Source: Chlorobiota bacterium
GTDB lineage: Bacteria > Bacteroidota > Bacteroidia > Bacteroidales > VadinHA17
Direction of reading: 5' to 3'
Assembly: GCA_013152085.1 (NCBI GenBank)
Contig: JAADHC010000053.1
Coordinates: 1-32,866 of the forward strand
Length of the DNA stretch: 32,866 nucleotides
The notes under the pieces are model-generated. The model was not told the DNA's origin and made no database searches. It saw only the letters and a program-made list of their open reading frames with translations. Positions 5,149 through 13,666 of the stretch are shown here, piece by piece (positions within the stretch are counted from its first letter, which is position 1; every line of letters begins with the position of its first letter). A program made the position numbers and the translations under genes.

Positions 5149-7977
5149 ATGAAAAAAGTTTTGTTTATATTATTAATGTACAGCCTGCTTAACTTTCCGG
5201 TAAATGCACAAATCGTAACAACAGACCCGGCTGTCCCGGTGGTTGATCAGCCGGTTACCATATATTTTGATGCGACACAGGGAACCGGCGGTCTGAAAGA
5301 TTATACCGGCGATGTTTACGCCCACACCGGTGTAATCACAGATCAAAGCACCAGTGGTTCGGACTGGAAATATGTAAAAACTTCCTGGGGACAAAATACT
5401 CCGGAAACAAAAATGACCCGGATTTCGGCAAACTTGTACAAACTGGATATCGGCCCGAGTATCCGCGAATATTATAACGTCCCGTCCGGTGAAAAGATCA
5501 CCGATATGGCTTTTGTTTTTCGCAGTGATTTCCCTTATTCCGGTACCAGCTATTATGAAGGAAAAGAAACCGGTGGCCTGGATATTTTTGTGGAGGTTTT
5601 TGAACAGGGATTGAATGTAACCATTACCGTGCCCCAGGGTCCATACGTTATCCTGACCCTCAATGATTCTCTGCCGGTCTCGGCATCCGCCACGCAATCC
5701 GATTCTCTTGCCCTTTTTGTAAATAATATATACCGTAAACACGGCCTTAACTCCACTTTGCTCACCGATACCATCGTAGCTGATAGTTATGGGGAATTCT
5801 GGATAAAAGCCGTTGCTTACGGTTCTGCCGGTTTTGTTGCCGATTCGTTTTTTTGTTTTGTCCGTCCGGCACCTGCGGTTGAAGATCTGCCCGCCGGCCT
5901 TCAGGAGGGGATCAATTATACCAGTGACACTTCTGTAACCCTTGTCCTTTTTGCTCCTTATAAAAATCATGTTTTTGTTATCGGGGATTTTACCGGATGG
6001 TCCCCTTCCCAAAAAGGATATATGAAAATAACACCCGACGGTGAAAGATACTGGGTTTCTATTAACGGACTCACACCGGGAAAAGAATATCGTTACCAGT
6101 ACCTGGTCGACGACACCCTGATCATTGCCGATCCTTACACAGCCAAAGTGCTGGATCCGTGGAATGATCCCTACATTTCCCCCGTAACATATCCGGGTTT
6201 GATCCCCTATCCCACGGATTCAACTACCGGTATTGTCTCGGTTTTGCAACCTGCCCGGCAAACCTATCTTTGGCATGATACCGGTTTTGTGGCACCGGAA
6301 AAAAATGACCTGGTGATTTACGAATTACTGATACGGGATTTTGTTGCAAAACATGACTACAAAACCCTGATAGATACGCTTGACTATTTTGACCGTCTCG
6401 GCGTAAATGCCATTGAATTGATGCCGGTAAACGAGTTTGAAGGCAATGAAAGCTGGGGTTATAATCCTTCTTTTTATTTTGCTCCGGATAAATATTATGG
6501 CCCGGCAACCGATTTAAAAGCGTTTATTGACTCCTGTCATCGGCGTGGTATGGCCGTGATTCTCGATATGGTTCTGAATCATTCATACGGCCAGTCTCCC
6601 CTTGTACAACTATACCTTGACCGGACAACCTGGCAGGTAACTGCTCAAAATCCATGGTATAACCAGACATCTCCAAACCCGTTCTTTTCATGGGGTTATG
6701 ATTTTAATCACGAAAGTCCCGCTACCAAAGCCTTTGTAAACAGGGTAACCCGGTACTGGATCCGGGAATTCCATGCCGACGGATACCGGTTTGATTTTAC
6801 CAAGGGTTTTACCAATACTCCGGGCGACGGCTGGGCCAGGGATAATTCGAGAATTGCCATCCTCGAAAGAATTGCGGATTCAATCCGCACAGTTAAACCA
6901 AACGCAATCCTGATCCTGGAACATTTTACGGATAATTCGGAAGAAAAGATCCTCTCCGATTACGGATTGATGCTCTGGGGAAACGGAAACTGCAATTTTA
7001 GTCAGGCATCCATGGGTTATGCATCGGGGCCTTGCGGTAGCTGGGATTACAGCTGGAGTTCATATAAAAACCGCGGATGGACCCAACCCGGCCTGGTAAA
7101 TTATATGGAAAGCCATGACGAGGAACGGCTGATGTTTAAAAACCTTACATACGGAAACGGCAGCGGTGACTATAATATCAAAAATCTTACGACGGCACTG
7201 AAGCGAATTGAGATGACAGGGCTGATGTTTTTTACCATCCCCGGACCTAAAATGCTTTGGGAATTTGAGGAACTGGGTTATGATTATTCCATTGATTATG
7301 ATTGCAGGGTGTGCAACAAACCTATCCTGTGGAATTACCAACAGATTCCGGTACGTCTCAGATTATACCAGGTCTTTTCCGCACTGATCAGGCTGAAAAA
7401 AGAAGAGCCTGCTTTTGATACACAGGATTTCACAGTCAGCGCTTCCGATCCGGTGAAATACAATATCCTCCGTCATACGGATATGAATGTGGTTGTCATC
7501 GGAAATTTCGATGTGGCGCAACAGACATCATCCATTCCCTTTCCTGAAACAGGGATATGGTACGAATACTTTACCGGCGATTCCCTTGAGGTGACAAACA
7601 CCAATACAGATATCACTTTGATTCCCGGTGAATACAGGTTATACACTACAAAAAAGCTAGGTTCTCCGGATATTACGGCAGGGATTCATACACCGGGAAT
7701 CCAGGGTGAAATTACAGGACTGCGCATTTATCCCAATCCGGCAGAAGGTCCTGTTCAGATCCTTTTTCCCTCCAAAGGTTACCGGACAGCGACTATTTCT
7801 CTTTTCGATCCCCTGGGAAAATTAATTCTAAATAAAACCTTGCTGACAAGTCCCGGCATAACCGTGTTAAAGTTAGATCCTGCCGATGCGCTGAAACAAG
7901 AAGATATCAGGGGATTCTATCTTTTGCGTATCCGGACAGAGGGAAAAACCTCAATCCGCAAGCTTGTTTTTAAATAA
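5149..7977 (+). CDS. T9SS-exported multidomain alpha-amylase (CBM48-GH13)
   Basis: 942 residues from the ATG at 5149. An upstream in-frame ATG at 5122 overlaps the previous gene and would bury the signal peptide (about 1-20, ending NA before Q). An N-terminal beta-rich region (about 21-160) and an Ig-like stretch (160-245) precede a CBM48 domain (256-336, with VFVIGDFTGW). The GH13 barrel has DMVLNH (473-478), DGYRFDF with nucleophile D549, ILEHF with acid/base E591 and ESHDEERL with D657. The last 85 residues are a T9SS type A sorting domain starting at LRIYPNPAEG and ending in RKLVFK. It should be secreted to the surface or medium and attack starch outside, feeding the periplasmic enzyme upstream. 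No susC/susD pair is in the window. Confidence 0.9.
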   Translation: MKKVLFILLMYSLLNFPVNAQIVTTDPAVPVVDQPVTIYFDATQGTGGLKDYTGDVYAHTGVITDQSTSGSDWKYVKTSWGQNTPETKMTRISANLYKLDIGPSIREYYNVPSGEKITDMAFVFRSDFPYSGTSYYEGKETGGLDIFVEVFEQGLNVTITVPQGPYVILTLNDSLPVSASATQSDSLALFVNNIYRKHGLNSTLLTDTIVADSYGEFWIKAVAYGSAGFVADSFFCFVRPAPAVEDLPAGLQEGINYTSDTSVTLVLFAPYKNHVFVIGDFTGWSPSQKGYMKITPDGERYWVSINGLTPGKEYRYQYLVDDTLIIADPYTAKVLDPWNDPYISPVTYPGLIPYPTDSTTGIVSVLQPARQTYLWHDTGFVAPEKNDLVIYELLIRDFVAKHDYKTLIDTLDYFDRLGVNAIELMPVNEFEGNESWGYNPSFYFAPDKYYGPATDLKAFIDSCHRRGMAVILDMVLNHSYGQSPLVQLYLDRTTWQVTAQNPWYNQTSPNPFFSWGYDFNHESPATKAFVNRVTRYWIREFHADGYRFDFTKGFTNTPGDGWARDNSRIAILERIADSIRTVKPNAILILEHFTDNSEEKILSDYGLMLWGNGNCNFSQASMGYASGPCGSWDYSWSSYKNRGWTQPGLVNYMESHDEERLMFKNLTYGNGSGDYNIKNLTTALKRIEMTGLMFFTIPGPKMLWEFEELGYDYSIDYDCRVCNKPILWNYQQIPVRLRLYQVFSALIRLKKEEPAFDTQDFTVSASDPVKYNILRHTDMNVVVIGNFDVAQQTSSIPFPETGIWYEYFTGDSLEVTNTNTDITLIPGEYRLYTTKKLGSPDITAGIHTPGIQGEITGLRIYPNPAEGPVQILFPSKGYRTATISLFDPLGKLILNKTLLTSPGITVLKLDPADALKQEDIRGFYLLRIRTEGKTSIRKLVFK

Positions 7978-8031
7978 ACCGGTTACAACAGGGTGTTGCA
8001 TAATTATTTTTTTTGTTAAAAGATTAATTTC

Positions 8032-8039
8032 TACTTTTG
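8032..8039 (+). promoter_or_regulatory. -7 element of the yceD-rpmF-plsX-fabH unit
   Basis: TACTTTTG matches TAnnTTTG fully and lies 27 nt before the ATG at 8067. A TTTTG at 8011-8015 may be the -33 element, although the 16-nt spacer is short. The site also decides the start of yceD: the in-frame TTG at 8037 is part of this box and would not be transcribed. Confidence 0.6.
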
Positions 8040-8066
8040 CAAATCCATTTTGTGGGGAGATACAGG

Positions 8067-8606
8067 ATGTTGAGAAAAGGTGTAGAACGGTATATGATTC
8101 CATTCAGGGGATTAAAGGAAGGGGAGCATATTTTCAACTTTGCGGTTACTGACAGGTTCTTTGACGCGTATGGAAGCATTTCGGAGGTTCACCGGGGCAA
8201 TATCACCGTTGAGATTAAACTTATACGGGAATCCAGGATGATGACCCTGAATTTCATACTTACCGGAGCCGTGAGAATTCAGTGTGACCGTTGTCTTGAT
8301 TTGTTTGATCAGCCGGTTGATTCCCGTGAGCAGTTGCTGGTTAGGTTTGGCTCAGCCCGTGAAGAACTGGCAGCCAATATTCTGGTAGTCCCGGAAAAGG
8401 ATGGTGTTTTGGATATTCAGCAATATATATACGAATATATTCACCTGGCATTACCGTTAAAAAGAGTTCATCCCGATGATACGCAAGGGAACAGTACCTG
8501 TAATCCGGAAATGCTTAATATGCTTGATAAACTGGTTCCACATATCCATCATAACAGTACCGACCCGAGATGGTCGGCATTAAAGGATCTTAAAAATTTT
8601 AACTGA
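8067..8606 (+). CDS. yceD: YceD/DUF177 family protein
   Basis: 179 residues from the ATG at 8067. The N-terminal IPFRGLKEGEHIFNF, the paired cysteines C73 and C76 (CDRC) in the middle, and the C-terminal LALPLKRVHP and DPRWSALKDLK stretches are the landmarks of the DUF177 family. In bacteria the family is nearly always encoded next to rpmF and has been linked to 23S rRNA and large-subunit assembly. Start choice: an in-frame TTG at 8037 lies within the -7 promoter box, and the ATG at 8067 gives the usual short lead before IPF. The gene is the first of a four-gene unit, 9 nt before rpmF. Confidence 0.88.
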   Translation: MLRKGVERYMIPFRGLKEGEHIFNFAVTDRFFDAYGSISEVHRGNITVEIKLIRESRMMTLNFILTGAVRIQCDRCLDLFDQPVDSREQLLVRFGSAREELAANILVVPEKDGVLDIQQYIYEYIHLALPLKRVHPDDTQGNSTCNPEMLNMLDKLVPHIHHNSTDPRWSALKDLKNFN

Positions 8607-8615
8607 TAGAAGAAA

Positions 8616-8801
8616 ATGGCACATCCTAAGAGAAAAACATCAAAACAGCGAAGGAATAAGCGGCGTACACATTACAAGGCTGCTCTTTCTACTGTTTCTA
8701 CCTGTCCTAATTGCGGAGCAACGGTTCTGTTTCACCATGTATGTCCCGAGTGCGGATATTACCGTGGGAAACTTGCCATCGAACAGGAAACTGCTTCTTA
8801 G
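8616..8801 (+). CDS. rpmF: 50S ribosomal protein L32
   Basis: 61 residues, the normal size for L32. The start MAHPKRKTSKQRRNKRRTH is the typical basic N-terminus that threads into the large subunit. C30, C33, C43 and C46 form the two CxxC pairs of a zinc ribbon, so this is the zinc-binding version. It lies between yceD and plsX with gaps of 9 and 17 nt in the widely conserved yceD-rpmF-plsX-fabH order. Confidence 0.97.
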   Translation: MAHPKRKTSKQRRNKRRTHYKAALSTVSTCPNCGATVLFHHVCPECGYYRGKLAIEQETAS

Positions 8802-8818
8802 GTACGTAAATCAGAATC

Positions 8819-9772
8819 ATGATTCGTATCGGATTAGATGTAATGGGTGGTGATTATGCCCCTGGAGCAATATTGTCCGGAGCATGGTTGGCCCTGAGGG
8901 ATCTTCCCCATGATGTAATGCTTGTACTGATCGGGAAAGAATCAGTCATCCGGCATTCTCTGAAAAAAAACAACATTCCTGAAAACAAGGTTGAAGTTGT
9001 AAATGCCCCGGAGGTAATTGAAATGGGAGATCATCCTGCGCGGGGTTTCACACAAAAAACAGATTCCAGCATTGTCAGAGGTTTTAAACTTTTATCTACC
9101 GGGCAGATCGATGCCTTTGCCAGCGCCGGAAACACCGGGGCCATGCTCGTAGGCACAACCATGGTTATCAAAACCATTCCGGGGGTGATCCGGCCAACCA
9201 TCGCAACCACTCTTCCCAATATCCATAATAAACCTACCGTAATCCTTGACGTTGGTATTAACCCCGATTCCAAGCCGGACGTGCTATATCAATACGGTTT
9301 TCTTGGGTCTCTGTACGCCCGGTATGTCTATCACGTAGAGAACCCGAGAGTGGCTCTATTGAATATCGGTGCAGAAGAGACCAAAGGGAACCTTGTTGTC
9401 AGATCGGCTTATGAATTGATGAAGGATACCCATGATTTTAACTTTATCGGAAATATTGAAAGCAATGAATTTTTTACCCGTGACAAGGCGGACGTTGTTG
9501 TTTGTGACGGTTTTGTCGGAAATATAGTAATTAAAGAAGCCGAAACTGTTTATGCCATTGCCAGGGAACGGAATATTTCCGATCCTTTTTTTGACCGTTT
9601 TAATTTTGAAAATTATGGTGGAACACCGATTCTCGGCATAAATAAGAATGTGGTTATTGCTCACGGGATATCCAATAAGCAAGCCATACATACAATGATC
9701 TTTCAGACATGGGATGTGATCAAAGCAGACCTGGTAGGAAAAATTAAAAAACATTTCAGTAATGGAAAATAA
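8819..9772 (+). CDS. plsX: Phosphate acyltransferase PlsX
   Basis: 317 residues. PlsX converts acyl-ACP and phosphate to acyl-phosphate, the acyl donor for PlsY in phospholipid synthesis. The N-terminal [13 protein letters not shown] is the family signature. [12 protein letters not shown] at about residues 101-112 and DVGINPD are also characteristic. The protein is soluble and peripheral to the membrane. The gene overlaps fabH by 11 nt, which suggests translational coupling of phospholipid and fatty-acid initiation enzymes. Confidence 0.96.
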   Translation: MIRIGLDVMGGDYAPGAILSGAWLALRDLPHDVMLVLIGKESVIRHSLKKNNIPENKVEVVNAPEVIEMGDHPARGFTQKTDSSIVRGFKLLSTGQIDAFASAGNTGAMLVGTTMVIKTIPGVIRPTIATTLPNIHNKPTVILDVGINPDSKPDVLYQYGFLGSLYARYVYHVENPRVALLNIGAEETKGNLVVRSAYELMKDTHDFNFIGNIESNEFFTRDKADVVVCDGFVGNIVIKEAETVYAIARERNISDPFFDRFNFENYGGTPILGINKNVVIAHGISNKQAIHTMIFQTWDVIKADLVGKIKKHFSNGK

Positions 9773-10769
9773 AATTTATGCAGCGATAACGGGAATTAAT
9801 GCATGGTATCCGGAGTATCGTCTTACAAACGATGAAATTGCCACGATGGTGGATACTTCGGATGAATGGATCATGCAACGTGTGGGGATTAAAGAACGGC
9901 GCATTTTAAAAAACGGAGCCGGTTCTTCTTATATGGGAGCCAGTGCAGTAAAAGGGTTGCTGGAAAAAACCGGGACTTCACCCGATGAGGTTGATTTGCT
10001 CATCTGCGCAACGGTAACACCGGATATGTTGTTTCCGGCCACATCCAACATTATTTCAGACCTTGTGGGTATTAAAAACGCCTGGAGTTTTGATATTAAT
10101 GCAGCCTGTTCGGGATTTATCTTTACCCTGCAAACAGCGGCCAGTTTTATCGAATCAGGCCACTATAAAAAAGTCGTGGTCGTAGGTACGGATAAAATGT
10201 CTGCCATTACCGATTACACGGACCGCACAACTTGTCCGTTGTTTGGGGATGCCTCCGGTGCGATTCTGCTGGAACCCACCCATGAGAAAGTCGGGATCAT
10301 GGATCACATTTTCCACGTGGACGGTTCCGGAAAGGAATATCTTCATATGAAAGCCGGGGGATCGTTAAAACCTCCGTCACACGAAACGGTGGATGCCCGT
10401 GAGCACTTTGTCTATCAGGATGGTAAAGTGGTTTTTAAATTTGCCGTTTCACACATGGCGGATATTGCTGTGGAAATGATGGAAAAACATCATCTCACCC
10501 CCGAGACCCTCGACTGGCTGGTTCCGCATCAAGCCAATATGCGAATTATCGAAGCCACTGCCAAGCGTATGGGTTTACCGAAAAAAAAGGTCATGATCAA
10601 TATTCAGAAATATGGAAATACTACTAATGCCACTATTCCGCTGTGCCTGTATGAATGGGAAGATCAGTTAAAGAAGGGGGATGATATTATCCTTGCTGCT
10701 TTCGGCGGAGGTTTTACCTGGGGTTCCATTTACCTGCGCTGGGCTTATGACGGAAAACAACAAAATTAA
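9762..10769 (+). CDS. fabH: 3-oxoacyl-ACP synthase III FabH
   Basis: 335 residues. FabH condenses acetyl-CoA (or a branched starter acyl-CoA) with malonyl-ACP to start fatty-acid synthesis. The catalytic triad is visible: C116 in INAACSGF, H256 in VPHQAN and N286 in YGNTTNA. The C-terminal glycine-rich [10 protein letters not shown] is typical. Bacteroidota commonly make branched fatty acids, but starter specificity cannot be read here. It is the last gene of the yceD-rpmF-plsX-fabH unit and overlaps plsX. No hairpin terminator is seen after it. Confidence 0.96.
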   Translation: MENKIYAAITGINAWYPEYRLTNDEIATMVDTSDEWIMQRVGIKERRILKNGAGSSYMGASAVKGLLEKTGTSPDEVDLLICATVTPDMLFPATSNIISDLVGIKNAWSFDINAACSGFIFTLQTAASFIESGHYKKVVVVGTDKMSAITDYTDRTTCPLFGDASGAILLEPTHEKVGIMDHIFHVDGSGKEYLHMKAGGSLKPPSHETVDAREHFVYQDGKVVFKFAVSHMADIAVEMMEKHHLTPETLDWLVPHQANMRIIEATAKRMGLPKKKVMINIQKYGNTTNATIPLCLYEWEDQLKKGDDIILAAFGGGFTWGSIYLRWAYDGKQQN

Positions 10770-10779
10770 AGCTATCTTT

Positions 10780-10809
10780 TTGTCATTCACTCGATTATTT
10801 GTATTTTAG
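10780..10809 (+). promoter_or_regulatory. Probable promoter of the bactofilin gene
   Basis: TTG (10780-10782), a 19-nt spacer and TATTTTAG (10802-10809, seven of eight positions) give a reasonable Bacteroidota promoter. A leader of about 60 nt would precede the ATG at 10879. Confidence 0.4.
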
Positions 10810-10878
10810 CGCGGTTTTTGATGGCACCATATACCAAATTGCCGCTGTTTTCAGTTCATTGTTAAAACAAAAATAATT

Positions 10879-11298
10879 ATGGGGAAATATAACGGGAACG
10901 AAAATAATGTTGTTGTAAACTTCATCACCGCCGGTACTGAAATTACCGGAGACATTACATCCAACGAAGGGATTCGTATTGAAGGAACGCTTACCGGAAA
11001 CCTGATAACCAAAGGGAAAGTGGTTATTGGCGAAAGCGGAAAGGTAAAAGGGGAAGTAAGCTGCAAGAACTCGGAAGTTTTTGGCACCATTGAAGGGAAA
11101 ATTGTAGTATCCGAATTACTCTCCCTGCGTAAAACAGCCCGCATTAACGGAGATATTTCCACCAACAAGCTGGCTATTGAACCCGGATCAAAATTTACCG
11201 GGAACTGTAATATGAGTAATGACACAGCATCAACCTCCTTCAGAAAAGAGATCAAACCAGAGCCCCCAAAAGCTGAAGAAAAGCAAAAATCAGCTTGA
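10879..11298 (+). CDS. Bactofilin (polymer-forming cytoskeletal protein)
   Basis: 139 residues. The core (about 15-115) is made of short beta repeats rich in G, I and V (for example ITGDITSNEGIRIEGTLTGNLITKGKVVIGESGKVKGEV), the right-handed beta-helix of the bactofilin (DUF583) family. The flanks are polar; the C-terminal tail is rich in K, E and P and probably disordered. Bactofilins polymerise without nucleotide and help organise cell shape and the envelope. The last 80 nt overlap the AtpZ-like gene in another frame, linking it to the ATP synthase region. Confidence 0.93.
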   Translation: MGKYNGNENNVVVNFITAGTEITGDITSNEGIRIEGTLTGNLITKGKVVIGESGKVKGEVSCKNSEVFGTIEGKIVVSELLSLRKTARINGDISTNKLAIEPGSKFTGNCNMSNDTASTSFRKEIKPEPPKAEEKQKSA

Positions 11299-11485
11299 CC
11301 AGTATGTAAAATACTCCGGGATTGCCATGCAAATGGCGGTAATCATTTTTCTGGGTGTTTTCGGTGGCATGAAAATAGACAGGTGGCTTAAGCTGGAAAT
11401 CCCGGTTTTTACCCTTATCCTTTCACTGTCTTCCGTTACTTTAGCCATTTATATCGCCATAAAAGATTTCCTGAAATCCCGCTAA
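11219..11485 (+). CDS. AtpZ/AtpI-family ATP synthase accessory protein
   Basis: Up to 88 residues. Residues about 30-88 match the small AtpZ-type protein: YVKYSGIAMQMAVIIFLGVFGGMKIDRW forms the first membrane hairpin helix and the conserved GxxxD turn, then a second helix ends in a basic tail. Such proteins sit next to the ATP synthase genes and are linked to c-ring assembly or cation supply. The N-terminal 20 or so residues are encoded within the bactofilin reading frame and look like low-complexity sequence. The ATG at 11219 is the only normal start before the conserved part; a CTG at 11273 would give the usual family length but is a rare start. Confidence 0.75.
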   Translation: MTQHQPPSEKRSNQSPQKLKKSKNQLDQYVKYSGIAMQMAVIIFLGVFGGMKIDRWLKLEIPVFTLILSLSSVTLAIYIAIKDFLKSR

Positions 11486-11489
11486 CATC

Positions 11490-11885
11490 ATGGATAACGC
11501 TGTATTTAAACCCATTCTTCGTAATACCATAATTCTCACACTGTTACTTTTTGTTGTCGGAACTATCCTGTTCTCAACGGTTTTAAAAACCTATTATCTG
11601 CCCGTCTATCTTTTGCTGGGAATCATTTTTTTTATTGTCACACTGTTATACAGCATGATTTTAATCCGTGCTATCAGAAAAAAGCCGCAAAGATTTATTG
11701 CCTGGTTTATGGGCGTTACTACTGCCAAGTTTTTACTCTATCTTATGATCATGATCCTGTATCTTCTTTTTTACAGGGAGCATGCCATTCCTTTTCTCCT
11801 GACATTTCTGATTCTTTATTTTTTCTATACACCCCTGGCAATATTGCAAACGCTAAAAGCGATCAACCATTCAAGGGAAAATTAA
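11490..11885 (+). CDS. Putative membrane protein, AtpI-like subunit I
   Basis: 131 residues with four predicted membrane helices (about 13-33, 38-60, 70-94 and 98-120) separated by short basic loops (RAIRKKPQR). There is no signal peptide or catalytic motif. Size, topology and position between the AtpZ-like gene (4 nt away) and atpB match the poorly conserved AtpI-like proteins of Bacteroidota ATP synthase loci. Sequence identity of this group is low, so the assignment relies mainly on context. Confidence 0.6.
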   Translation: MDNAVFKPILRNTIILTLLLFVVGTILFSTVLKTYYLPVYLLLGIIFFIVTLLYSMILIRAIRKKPQRFIAWFMGVTTAKFLLYLMIMILYLLFYREHAIPFLLTFLILYFFYTPLAILQTLKAINHSREN

Positions 11886-12179
11886 TCAGGGTTACCTTTT
11901 ATTTTTTCTGAAAATAATGCTTGCCGGCCAACCGTTCCCTGTGGGTGCCGGGTGAAAATTCCCGGTTCCCGGTATCCTGGAGTTCATGGTTTTTGTTGTG
12001 GATATTTCCGTGCACTGAGTGTGCCGAACGGAATGAAAACCAAATGATGTCCGAAGCAAAGCGGAGGATACGGCAATTTTTACAAAGGTTTCAGGATGCA
12101 ATTTTTTAATTTTGATTAAATGACGTTGTCTCAGCGTGTTTTTTTCTTATTTTTGCTTGCAATCAATTTCGGAACGGTA
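11886..12179 (+). other. Gap between AtpI-like gene and atpB
   Basis: Almost 300 bp with no convincing coding sequence on either strand. The only clear element is the atpB promoter near its right end (12126-12155). A second -7-like box, TAATTTTG, is at 12107-12114 but has no well-spaced TTG. Confidence 0.5.
12126..12155 (+). promoter_or_regulatory. Promoter of the atpBEFHAG operon
   Basis: TTG (12126-12128), a 19-nt spacer and TATTTTTG (12148-12155) match the Bacteroidota consensus fully. The predicted transcript start is near 12162. It lies downstream of the in-frame ATG at 12120, so the operon and atpB translation must start later, at GTG 12180. Confidence 0.7.
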
Positions 12180-13289
12180 GTGAACAGAAAAAAAACCCGG
12201 ATATCGATAATCGCTTCAATACTTTTCCTTTTGTTATTCTTTCTGTTACCCGCTTTTTCGCAGCCTCTTTCAGAAGGAAATCCCGGGGATTCCAAACATC
12301 AAACCGTTAAAGAAAAATTTGATCCGGAAAGTTTTATTTTCGGACATGTTCTGGATGAGTACGAATGGCACATTTTTACGTATAAGAATTTTCTCTGCAC
12401 TATCCCGTTACCGGTGATCCTTTATTCGAAAGACCAGGGATTGCAAGTCTTTTTAAGTTCAAAGCTCCACCACGGACACAAGTCATATCATGGTTTCAGT
12501 ATTGCCGAAGAAGGTCCTTATAAGGACAAAATTATTGAAACACATCCTGACGGAACGATTAGCCGGCCTGTTGATTTATCTATTACAAAAGTGGTTGTTG
12601 CCATACTTTTTAGTGTTTTTCTTCTGTTGATTGTTTTCCTGTCCATAGCAAAGCGATACAGGGAAAACCCCAAATCAGCGCCTCATGGTTTTCAAAATGT
12701 GCTTGAGCCGGTCATCCTGTTTGTCCGGGATGAAGTTGCCGTTCCCGCCATCGGTAAAGACAAATATGAAAAATATATGCCTTTTTTGCTTACGGTTTTC
12801 TTCTTTATTCTGCTTAACAACCTTTTAGGGCTGATTCCGATTCCGCCGGCAGGGGCTAATGTAACCGGGAACATTGCCGTACCGATGATTATGGCATTAT
12901 TTGTACTTGTTATTGTATTGGTAAGTGCCACCGGTTATTACTGGAAAGAAATTTTTAACGCCCCAGGGGTCCCCTGGTGGCTTAAATTACCCATACCGTT
13001 GTTGCCTCTGATTGAATTCATGGGATTATTTATCCGTCCGTTTGTTCTGATGATCCGACTTTTTGCCAACATCATTGCCGGTCATATTGTTGCTCTTGGT
13101 TTTTTCGCATTGATATTTATTTTTGGCGAAATGAAAGCCGTTGCCGGTTATGGCGTTTCGGTATTAACTATATTTTTTACTGTGTTTCTGACACTGCTGG
13201 AAATACTGGTGGCGTTTATTCAGGCTTATGTCTTTACATTACTTTCTGCCCTGTATTTCGGTATGGCCAGAGAAGAGGGACATCATTAA
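12180..13289 (+). CDS. atpB: ATP synthase F0 subunit a
   Basis: 369 residues from GTG at 12180. An in-frame ATG at 12120 gives a longer form, but the consensus promoter lies between the two. The GTG start also yields a clean signal-like N-terminus (NRKKTRISIIASILFLLLFF ending AFSQ). This export-type leader on subunit a is typical of the phylum. Conserved membrane helices include NNLLGLIP and the essential arginine R293 in VLMIRLFANIIAGH, which faces the c-ring carboxylate. The final EILVAFIQAYVFTLLSALYF helix is also standard. It is the first gene of the unit, 31 nt before atpE. Confidence 0.92.
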   Translation: MNRKKTRISIIASILFLLLFFLLPAFSQPLSEGNPGDSKHQTVKEKFDPESFIFGHVLDEYEWHIFTYKNFLCTIPLPVILYSKDQGLQVFLSSKLHHGHKSYHGFSIAEEGPYKDKIIETHPDGTISRPVDLSITKVVVAILFSVFLLLIVFLSIAKRYRENPKSAPHGFQNVLEPVILFVRDEVAVPAIGKDKYEKYMPFLLTVFFFILLNNLLGLIPIPPAGANVTGNIAVPMIMALFVLVIVLVSATGYYWKEIFNAPGVPWWLKLPIPLLPLIEFMGLFIRPFVLMIRLFANIIAGHIVALGFFALIFIFGEMKAVAGYGVSVLTIFFTVFLTLLEILVAFIQAYVFTLLSALYFGMAREEGHH

Positions 13290-13320
13290 ATCAATATATA
13301 TTCACTTAAATTAAACGATT

Positions 13321-13581
13321 ATGTTACCATTAATGATTTTGTTACAGGGGACCGTCGCAACGCTTCCGCTGGGGGTTATGGGTGCCGGGATAGGTGCCGG
13401 ACTGGCCGTAATAGGTGCCGGGATAGGTATCGGCAACATCGGGGGCAGAGCTATGGAAGCCATAGGACGCCAGCCGGAAGCTGTCGGTGATATCCGGTCG
13501 AACATGATTATTTCGGCAGCCCTGGTTGAAGGAGTGGCTTTTTTTGCCGTGGTGATCTGTCTTCTTATCCTGTTTGTTTAA
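13321..13581 (+). CDS. atpE: ATP synthase F0 subunit c
   Basis: 86 residues forming two membrane helices joined by the polar loop GRQPEA. The first helix is glycine-rich (GAGIGAGLAVIGAGIGIG). The ion-binding carboxylate is E70 in AALVEGVAFF. The first helix has I where sodium-type rings carry Q, and E70 is followed by G rather than S, so the ring is predicted to carry protons. A stable intercistronic hairpin follows the gene (13594-13629) and may raise the amount of this subunit relative to the others. Confidence 0.96.
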   Translation: MLPLMILLQGTVATLPLGVMGAGIGAGLAVIGAGIGIGNIGGRAMEAIGRQPEAVGDIRSNMIISAALVEGVAFFAVVICLLILFV

Positions 13582-13593
13582 GACAGGGAAAAC

Positions 13594-13629
13594 GTTTTGC
13601 AGATCCGGCGGTTGGCCGGACTGCAAAAC
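13594..13629 (+). promoter_or_regulatory. Intercistronic hairpin between atpE and atpF
   Basis: GTTTTGCAG (13594-13602) pairs with CTGCAAAAC (13621-13629), and TCCGGC (13604-13609) pairs with GCCGGA (13615-13620). The result is a 15-bp stem with a single bulged A and a 5-nt loop. It is not followed by a T-run, so it is not a full intrinsic terminator. It probably stabilises or marks processing of the upstream mRNA, or partly attenuates. Confidence 0.75.
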
Positions 13630-13666
13630 TTTATTTAGGTAAGTTAATGACTAAAATATTTGTATC

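Noticed and set aside
5173-6012. Open frame of 279 codons opposite the T9SS amylase
   Set aside because: It shares DNA with signal peptide and beta domains of a clear gene and shows no family features.
8037-8066. Ten-codon N-terminal extension of yceD starting at TTG
   Set aside because: The TTG is part of the -7 promoter element TACTTTTG, so it would not be transcribed; the ATG at 8067 fits the family.
11921-12109. Possible 62-codon gene between the AtpI-like gene and atpB
   Set aside because: It starts with TTG, has no family features, and an equally long frame exists on the other strand.
13321-13581. Sodium-coupled c-ring
   Set aside because: The glutamine in helix 1 and the ES pair in helix 2 that mark sodium rings are not present; E70 is followed by G.
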